A stretch of DNA of 50,204 bases, from contig RPFO01001971.1 in assembly GCA_009746045.1 (NCBI GenBank), forward strand, positions 1 to 50,204, written 5' to 3'. The notes beneath the pieces are model-generated. The model worked only from the letters and a program-made list of their open reading frames with translations, was not told the origin of the DNA and ran no database searches. Source of the stretch: Mesostigma viride. Lineage: Eukaryota; Streptophyta; Mesostigmatophyceae; Mesostigmatales; Mesostigmataceae. The position numbers were made by a program, and so were the translations under genes. Shown piece after piece: positions 45,874 to 50,204 of the stretch. The stretch's first letter is position 1, and every line of letters begins with the position of its first letter.

Positions 45874-47044
45874 GCGGCCTTGGGCCGACTCAGCCCCGTC
45901 GCGATCTTCGCCATCGTGGTGGTCTGTCCGACCTTGGTGATGAACACGCCGTACGACGCGAGGAGGGCCACGCATTGGAACATCAGACTGGCCGAGTCCT
46001 TTTTGTTGGCCCGGAAGACGACGGCGCCCGCGGGGACCAGCAGGAGGACGACGGAACAGAGCAAGAGGAACCCGATCTCAAACCGGTTCGACTTGGCCGC
46101 CGGGACCAGCCGGATCTTGCCCTCCGCGTCGAGCTCCACGTCCTTACGGGTCCAGTACATGTTCCTCGCGTGGCTCGCGAACGTCGCGAAACTCAGCCCG
46201 GCGCTCCCCCCGTCGAAGAATACCTCGTTCAGCTTCTTCATTTTCGTTTCCTTGTCATCCTTGCTCGCGACGACGAGGGCGGCGTTGTTCACGTGCGCGA
46301 CGACGTGATCCATCGGGACCGCGATGCCTTTCATCAAACCCCACGACACGAGTTCCGTGACGCCGGTCAGACACGTCATGACGGCGGACATCAGGACGAG
46401 TTTCCAGCTGGTCGACCGGCGTCCGGCAATCGCGGTCACGATCGCCATCGAGAAGGTGATCAGGGTGGGCGACAGCAGCTTCAAGGTCAGCTTCCAGTCG
46501 TCCTTCTCCAACCGCGGCACCCGTTTCGACTCCTCCGCGATCTTGTTGTACGTGTCCGCGTAGAACGGGATGACGGCCAGCTTGACGAACAGGTACTGTC
46601 CGAGCAAGATCACGCCCAGGGATCCGAGCGTAGACACGCTCACGGTCCACCACCCCTCCTCCACCGGCGTCCTCTCGGCCCGCCCGCGCAAGGCGTAGTA
46701 CGAGGCCCCCGCCCCGAGCACGGCGAGCAGGACGTACGACACCATCGTGAGCCACATGACCCCCGCCCCCCCATGTCATCGTATACCTTCTCGGCCCCGC
46801 CGTCCTTGACAGCCACGCTCTTGACCACGCGATCCGCGAGCATGTCCATCCCCACGTCTTCCGGAAGAATGGGATCGCTGGCCCCCTCGCCCAACTGAGA
46901 CGCCACCTGTCTCCGGATGGCCTTTTTCGCGGCGGTGTTGATCTCCAGACGGATGTACAGCAAGAGCAGCATCATCTCGATGCCCATGACGAACGAGGAC
47001 ATGACGGCCGTGCCGCCCCACAGGGTCAGAGCGTCTCTTGCCAT
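45870..47044 (-). CDS. Multi-pass membrane protein, probably one gene with one frame change
   Basis: The part from the ATG at 46757 to 45870 (295 residues) has about seven hydrophobic segments (for example VSYVLLAVLGAGASYYAL, LGSLGVILLGQYLFVKLAV, IGFLLLCSVVLLLVPAGAVVF). Upstream, another frame from the ATG at 47044 encodes one TM segment (VMGIEMMLLLLYIRLEI) and a soluble loop ending YDDMGG at the C7 run at 46766-46772. One extra C there reads straight into the downstream part without a stop, so I favour a single protein of about 391 residues, but two separate genes cannot be excluded. No transporter or enzyme signature is visible. Confidence 0.55.
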
Positions 47045-47195
47045 CCTCTTGTATCTATGGTACACTACGACAATTTCCTCCGTCGCGCCCTCCGACGTCG
47101 GTCGTTTCGACAAATCCCGACGAGAGATTTGTCGACCGACGAACGCCCGCGGGCTCTCGACGGATCCATTTTTTTGTAGTCGTTTGTGTGGCAAA

Positions 47196-47465
47196 ATGAC
47201 CCCGCGGTGCGCGGGCAGGACGAAAGACGGTAAACGATGCCACCGCGAGGCCGACGACGGCAAACGGAAGTGCGGTCTGCACGCGAAAAGGGATTCAAAC
47301 CGCAGCGACGTTTATTATTTCTCCGACTCTACTAAATGGATTGCGTGGTCGAAGGAGTCGCACGACCCCACCCGAGCCGCGACAAGCGCACGCAGGTGCT
47401 CGTGTGCGGAACCAACAAGCAGGGCGACACCAAGTTCCGACTGCCCTACCCCGTCACCTCCGTGA
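47196..47465 (+). CDS. Small protein with C...C...C..H zinc motif (DUF5763-like)
   Basis: From the ATG at 47196 the product begins CAGRTKDGKRCHREADDGKR then KCGLHAKR: C-x3-T-x-x-G-x-x-C-x(8-10)-C-x-x-H, the same mini zinc motif as at the N-terminus of the SprT-like protein near 15.4 kb. After the motif the frame continues into the next gene to 47465. One extra A at 47286-47289 would instead stop at 47335, directly before the ATG at 47336, and I suspect that shorter form (about 46 residues) is real. Role unknown. Confidence 0.5.
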   Translation: MTPRCAGRTKDGKRCHREADDGKRKCGLHAKRDSNRSDVYYFSDSTKWIAWSKESHDPTRAATSARRCSCAEPTSRATPSSDCPTPSPP

Positions 47466-47872
47466 AGTCGTGTCGCCTGGTGTGGGCTTCGGTGCCTGGC
47501 GTCTCCTCGACGACGACGGCCGCCTACGTCAAGGTCGGCGGATACGCCATCAACAAGGTGCACGCGGCCATCCCTATCCACTCGTCGATGAACCCGCTCG
47601 ACTTCTCGTCGGGCCGAGGCCACTTTTTTGTCATCCCCAACTCCGTCGAGACGTACGTCCCGAAGAACGAGACCGACGAGGTGGTGCTTTTCTCGCCCGA
47701 ACTGTCCAACGTGACGGAGGTCGAAGTCGAACTCTATCCTTTGCCCGACACCCGTCCACGTGCCCCTCCCAGCACGCCCCCCACCCCCCCTCCCGGTCTC
47801 CGCGGCCAGCTCATGGACTTGGGCACCGACACCTTTTCCATGTTACTCGAGTTCGTCTCGTCCCATCGCTAA
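47336..47872 (+). CDS. Possible DUF5901-like virion protein
   Basis: The 178-residue product has RDKRTQVLVCGTNKQGDTKF, then RLPYPVTSVKSCRLVWASVPG, a beta-rich middle (HFFVIPNSVETYVPKNE) and a Pro-rich linker before a C-terminal helix. The order R-D-x-R...F-x-(L)-P-x-P-h-x-x-V-x-S-x-R-L-h-x-A-x-h-P resembles giant-virus proteins I associate with DUF5901 (beta-sandwich virion components), but the match is partial. TTTATTATTT at 47311-47320 is a possible promoter. Confidence 0.5.
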   Translation: MDCVVEGVARPHPSRDKRTQVLVCGTNKQGDTKFRLPYPVTSVKSCRLVWASVPGVSSTTTAAYVKVGGYAINKVHAAIPIHSSMNPLDFSSGRGHFFVIPNSVETYVPKNETDEVVLFSPELSNVTEVEVELYPLPDTRPRAPPSTPPTPPPGLRGQLMDLGTDTFSMLLEFVSSHR

Positions 47873-48225
47873 GAGTAGAGGTCCTCGTACTGCCCGGTCC
47901 ACAGGATGGTCCGGGGCTTGGGATCGACGGCGACGGCGTTGTACGCCTTCTGCTTCTCCGCGGCACGCAGACGAGACTCCTCGAGTCGCGCGATCTGCGC
48001 CGCTCGACGAGCCTCCGACACAAGGAACATGGACTCCAGATCCGCGTGGGTCAGCTGTCGCAACCCAGTTGGGTTCCAGTCGTCCGTGTTCGGAGACACG
48101 TACGGCACGGCCTCTTTGTCGGCCGCGCGGAACTCGGACTCGTACGGATACTCGGACCGGTTGACGGACCGCTTCTTCCCCGCTCCGGGCGCGAACACGA
48201 GACCGCGGACCACAGACTTGTCCAT
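47869..48225 (-). CDS. Hypothetical protein (118 aa)
   Basis: The product starts MDKSVVRGLVFAPGAGKK at 48225 and contains an EYPYESEFRAADKE segment, then a helical, Ala/Arg/Glu-rich stretch and ILWTGQYEDLYS at the end. No family or membrane segment recognised. The upstream ATG at 48285 is less likely because a TATATT-like element (TGTATATTTC on the plus strand, 48232-48241) lies between. Overlaps the convergent gene by four bases. Confidence 0.5.
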   Translation of the reverse strand: MDKSVVRGLVFAPGAGKKRSVNRSEYPYESEFRAADKEAVPYVSPNTDDWNPTGLRQLTHADLESMFLVSEARRAAQIARLEESRLRAAEKQKAYNAVAVDPKPRTILWTGQYEDLYS

Positions 48226-48256
48226 CTCCGCCTGTATATTTCTACCCCAACATATT

Positions 48257-48638
48257 TCAGTTCCACGAGCCTCGCTCGATCGCACGGATGGCGTCGGCGA
48301 TCTTCCGGCCCATCAACTCGGCCCCCTCGCCCCTCCCGCTCGGCCGGGGCACGGGATCGTTCTCCCTCGCGCCCCTCTCCGCGAACCGCTGCTCGAACCG
48401 GTTTTCCAGTCGGGGGTCGAACTCGAGAGGCACGAACGGCAAGATGACGGGAGGCGGCGCGGGGGACACGCTCGCCATGGCCTTCGCCGCCGTCGCGAGG
48501 TCGAGACCGAACGCGGCGGCCCACCCCATCGGCGCCAGAGGACCCGGGTCCACCCCTACGGGCGTGGGGAGCGCGCTTTGTGGTAACGAGCTGCGGTGAC
48601 ACGGCCCCGTCAAACGGAGCGCCCTCGAAGTCCGCCAT
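48257..48638 (-). CDS. Hypothetical protein (about 127 aa), one frame change
   Basis: The N-terminus MADFEGAPFDGAVSPQLVTTK (from the ATG at 48638) and the rest (LPTPVGVDPGPLAPMG, ILPFVPLEFDPRLENRFEQ, LMGRKIADAIRAIERG) lie in two frames. One extra base in the TTT at 48577-48579 joins them. The protein is Pro/Ala-rich and soluble; no family recognised. If the break is real, an ATG at 48529 could serve the downstream part. Confidence 0.45.
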
Positions 48639-48843
48639 CTGTATACCGTACACAATGGAAAGAAAATTAGCCCCCGCCGAACGGCATCATGATGAAGGGG
48701 GCCCTCGCGTGATGCCGGCGACGCCGGTGAGCGGCGCCGGAGTGGCTCCTCTTGATGAACCTGCCCGTGGTCTTGCTCCGAAGCGGCATGTTTGGTTTGG
48801 TATACACGAAGGACAGATTTTATTTTGGACGGATGGGTATAAG

Positions 48844-49423
48844 ATGGACCGACTGTGGATCGCGATCATCGCATTGTCGATCGCCATCGCGTTCCTGATC
48901 CTCTATCTCGCGAGTCGCAGGCGACGCGGGAACGGGGCGCGGACCGTGACGCCGGACAAGATCGACCCGACGTACGCGGGCACCCCCTTGTTCCCCGTGT
49001 CGCGCGCCACCGGCGAGCAGTTCGCCGAGAAGAAGCGAGAGCACCGCGAGTTCCAGTGGAAGTCGGTGGACGGCGCGACGACGCGCTTGCGACTCGTGTC
49101 CGCCGACGGGAAACTCGGCCTGGTCGAGATCGTGTCGTCGCCCGAACAGTCGAACCACGTGCCCATCGAGGTGCAGCGGGCCAGCGGCGTGGGCGTGATG
49201 GACGCGGAGACGGCCGTACAAACGATTCGCGACAAAAACGCGCCCGATTGGACGGTAGCTGGAGGGGGTCCGGTCGGCATGTCGTCGCCTACGAGACATG
49301 ATGTACGTCGTCTTGAAGCGCGTCGACTCGACCGACCACAAACTGGTCCTGTTCCGCCCCGTCGTCGTAACCGAAAACAAGGCGTTCAAGGACGTGTCGG
49401 CCAGCCGACGGGAAGACGAGTAG
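48844..49423 (+). CDS. Single-TM hypothetical protein, one frame change
   Basis: From the ATG at 48844 there is an N-terminal TM segment (LWIAIIALSIAIAFLILYL, residues 3-21) followed by a basic stop-transfer sequence (RRRR) and a soluble domain with TPLFPVSRATGEQFAEKK and GLVEIVSSPEQSNHV. The frame changes near 49285-49297; the +1 frame then gives MMYVVLKRVDSTDHKLVLF and stops at 49423. Unlike most breaks in the window this one needs one base removed (or two added). About 193 residues. The TGGGTATAAG just before the ATG is a possible promoter element. Confidence 0.5.
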
Positions 49424-49467
49424 AAAGGTCGGTCCGGCGGGATGTCATTGACGCACCGATCGCAACC

Positions 49468-49984
49468 ATGCTCGCGACTTCCGCATTCCAACACCCGACG
49501 GTCCGTCGTCTCCGCGCCTGTCCCCACGGGCGCGTGCCGTGGTGGACGTGCGCCCACTGCGTGTACCGCACCGAACCGGATCCCCCTTGCGACCCGGCCC
49601 CAAAGTCGAAGAAGAGCGGCTGCGTCCACGGGCGCAGCAAGAGGAGGTGTCAGGTGTGCACCCCCTCCTCCTACTGTCCGTGCGGGAGTTCAAGTACAGC
49701 TGCCACGCGTGCAAGGGCTCCGCCTTGTGCGAACACGACAAACAACGATCCCGGTGCCGCGAATGTAAAGAGAAACGGACCGGCGGGAGCCAGATTTGCG
49801 CGCACCTCCGCCTGCGAGGCGAGTGCAGAGACTGTCGTCTACTCGGAGAAGGGGGCGGGGGACTGTGCGAGTGCGACCCCCCAGGCGGCGGCGGCATTGC
49901 AAGGCCTGTCGCTCGCGAAACGAAACGCGCGACCGTGGTGTCGACGCAAAACAAGATGTGCATGAGTTGCCCGAGGGCGAATAA
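49468..49984 (+). CDS. Cys/His-rich repeat protein (HG..C..C repeats), two frame changes
   Basis: Repeated C-x-HG...C-x-x-C units: ACPHGRVPWWTCAHC, GCVHGRSKRRCQVC, then in the next frame CHACKGSALCEHDKQR, CRECKEKR, ICAHLRLRGECRDC, and in a third frame HCKACRSRNETRDRG before a stop at 49982-49984. Frames join if one G is added at 49684-49686 and one C at 49877-49882. Such C-x-H-G-x5-C-x-x-C repeats, each likely to bind zinc, occur in proteins of large algal and giant viruses and their hosts, with unknown role. About 172 residues. The end overlaps the opposite-strand membrane gene. Confidence 0.6.
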
Positions 49985-50143
49985 GGATGCAAACATGATA
50001 ATAAAGTTTATTTCCCAATACCGACTCAACATCCATGCAATGAGGATCGTGCCCACTAGGTCCACAACCGCTACGTCTAAGATCCTGTACGCGTGCGCGC
50101 CCTCTCGGGGCGCTCCGAACACGTCTTTCCACTCGCAAGCCAT
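49904..50143 (-). CDS. Small giant-virus membrane protein, 3' end unresolved
   Basis: From the ATG at 50143 the sequence has CEWKDVFGAPREGAHAYRIL, DVAVVDLVGTILIAWML, FIIMFASLFALGQLMH and ILFCVDTTVARF. The pattern (D-h-F-G-x-P-x-x-G-x-H-x-x-R-h-h-x-h-A-h-x-D...H-x-h-F-x-V-x-T-T) is that of a short two-TM protein common in giant viruses, usually 70-90 residues. Here no stop occurs in frame at that point; the frame runs on antisense to the Cys/His-rich gene to 49445, so either a frame error hides the stop or the 3' end overlaps. I mark only the family-like part. The last 61 bases of the window contain no gene. Confidence 0.6.
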
Positions 50144-50204
50144 TCGTACTATAGAGCCCGAGGATTATCCGCGAGCCGCACCCCTTTCACCCAATCGGCT
50201 TTTG

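Overview
The window looks like a piece of a GC-rich (about 60%) nucleocytoplasmic large DNA virus (phylum Nucleocytoviricota), most likely one infecting an alga or other protist. The evidence is a dense two-strand gene layout with very short intergenic gaps and a set of families typical of these viruses: a D5-type SF3 helicase, an archaeo-eukaryotic primase with a UL52-type zinc knuckle, a poxvirus A22-type Holliday junction resolvase, a YqaJ/lambda exonuclease, an NPH-I/D6/D11-type SF2 helicase, a SLATT two-TM protein and several giant-virus families of unknown function (patterns resembling DUF5871, DUF5759, DUF5832 and DUF5901). No major capsid protein, packaging ATPase, RNA polymerase subunit or DNA polymerase lies in this window, so I cannot assign a family. 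Separate primase and helicase genes recall phycodnaviruses.

Layout. 1-8.7 kb: hypothetical and virion-like genes, an HNH-like protein, a Vsr-like nuclease, a first SprT-like metalloprotease and a RING/TRAF zinc-finger protein. 8.8-11 kb: D5-type helicase. 11-17.9 kb: small membrane proteins, DUF families, a second SprT-like metalloprotease, then the resolvase/exonuclease pair. 17.9-20 kb: a minus-strand gene split by an 882-bp giant palindrome. 20-26 kb: SLATT protein, cobalamin adenosyltransferase, primase and conserved unknowns. 26.06-27.78 kb: an AT-rich non-coding transposon-like insertion with terminal inverted repeats at TTAA. 28-36.7 kb: a BRO-like protein and two very large tandem fibre-like proteins. 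36.8-39.6 kb: a class II (adenosylcobalamin-dependent) ribonucleotide reductase in three exons. 39.6-50.2 kb: membrane proteins, an SF2 helicase, a GNAT-like protein and Cys-rich proteins.

How the genes work together. The most striking system is metabolic: the B12-dependent ribonucleotide reductase and the ATP:cob(I)alamin adenosyltransferase that would make its cofactor are both encoded, which suggests the virus runs a B12-dependent dNTP supply. The reductase gene appears to contain two introns. The first obeys GT-AG and restores a family-like junction. The second falls at the catalytic NPC motif and carries an unexplained AT-rich reading frame. Resolvase plus exonuclease, and primase plus helicase, form replication/recombination sets.

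Caution on sequence quality. About twenty genes carry single-base frame changes. Nearly all have the same sense (one base missing) and most sit in G, C or A runs, and one case can be checked against an internal repeat copy. I read these as homopolymer-length errors in the assembly rather than real decay, so affected genes are annotated across the break. TATA-like motifs precede many starts.
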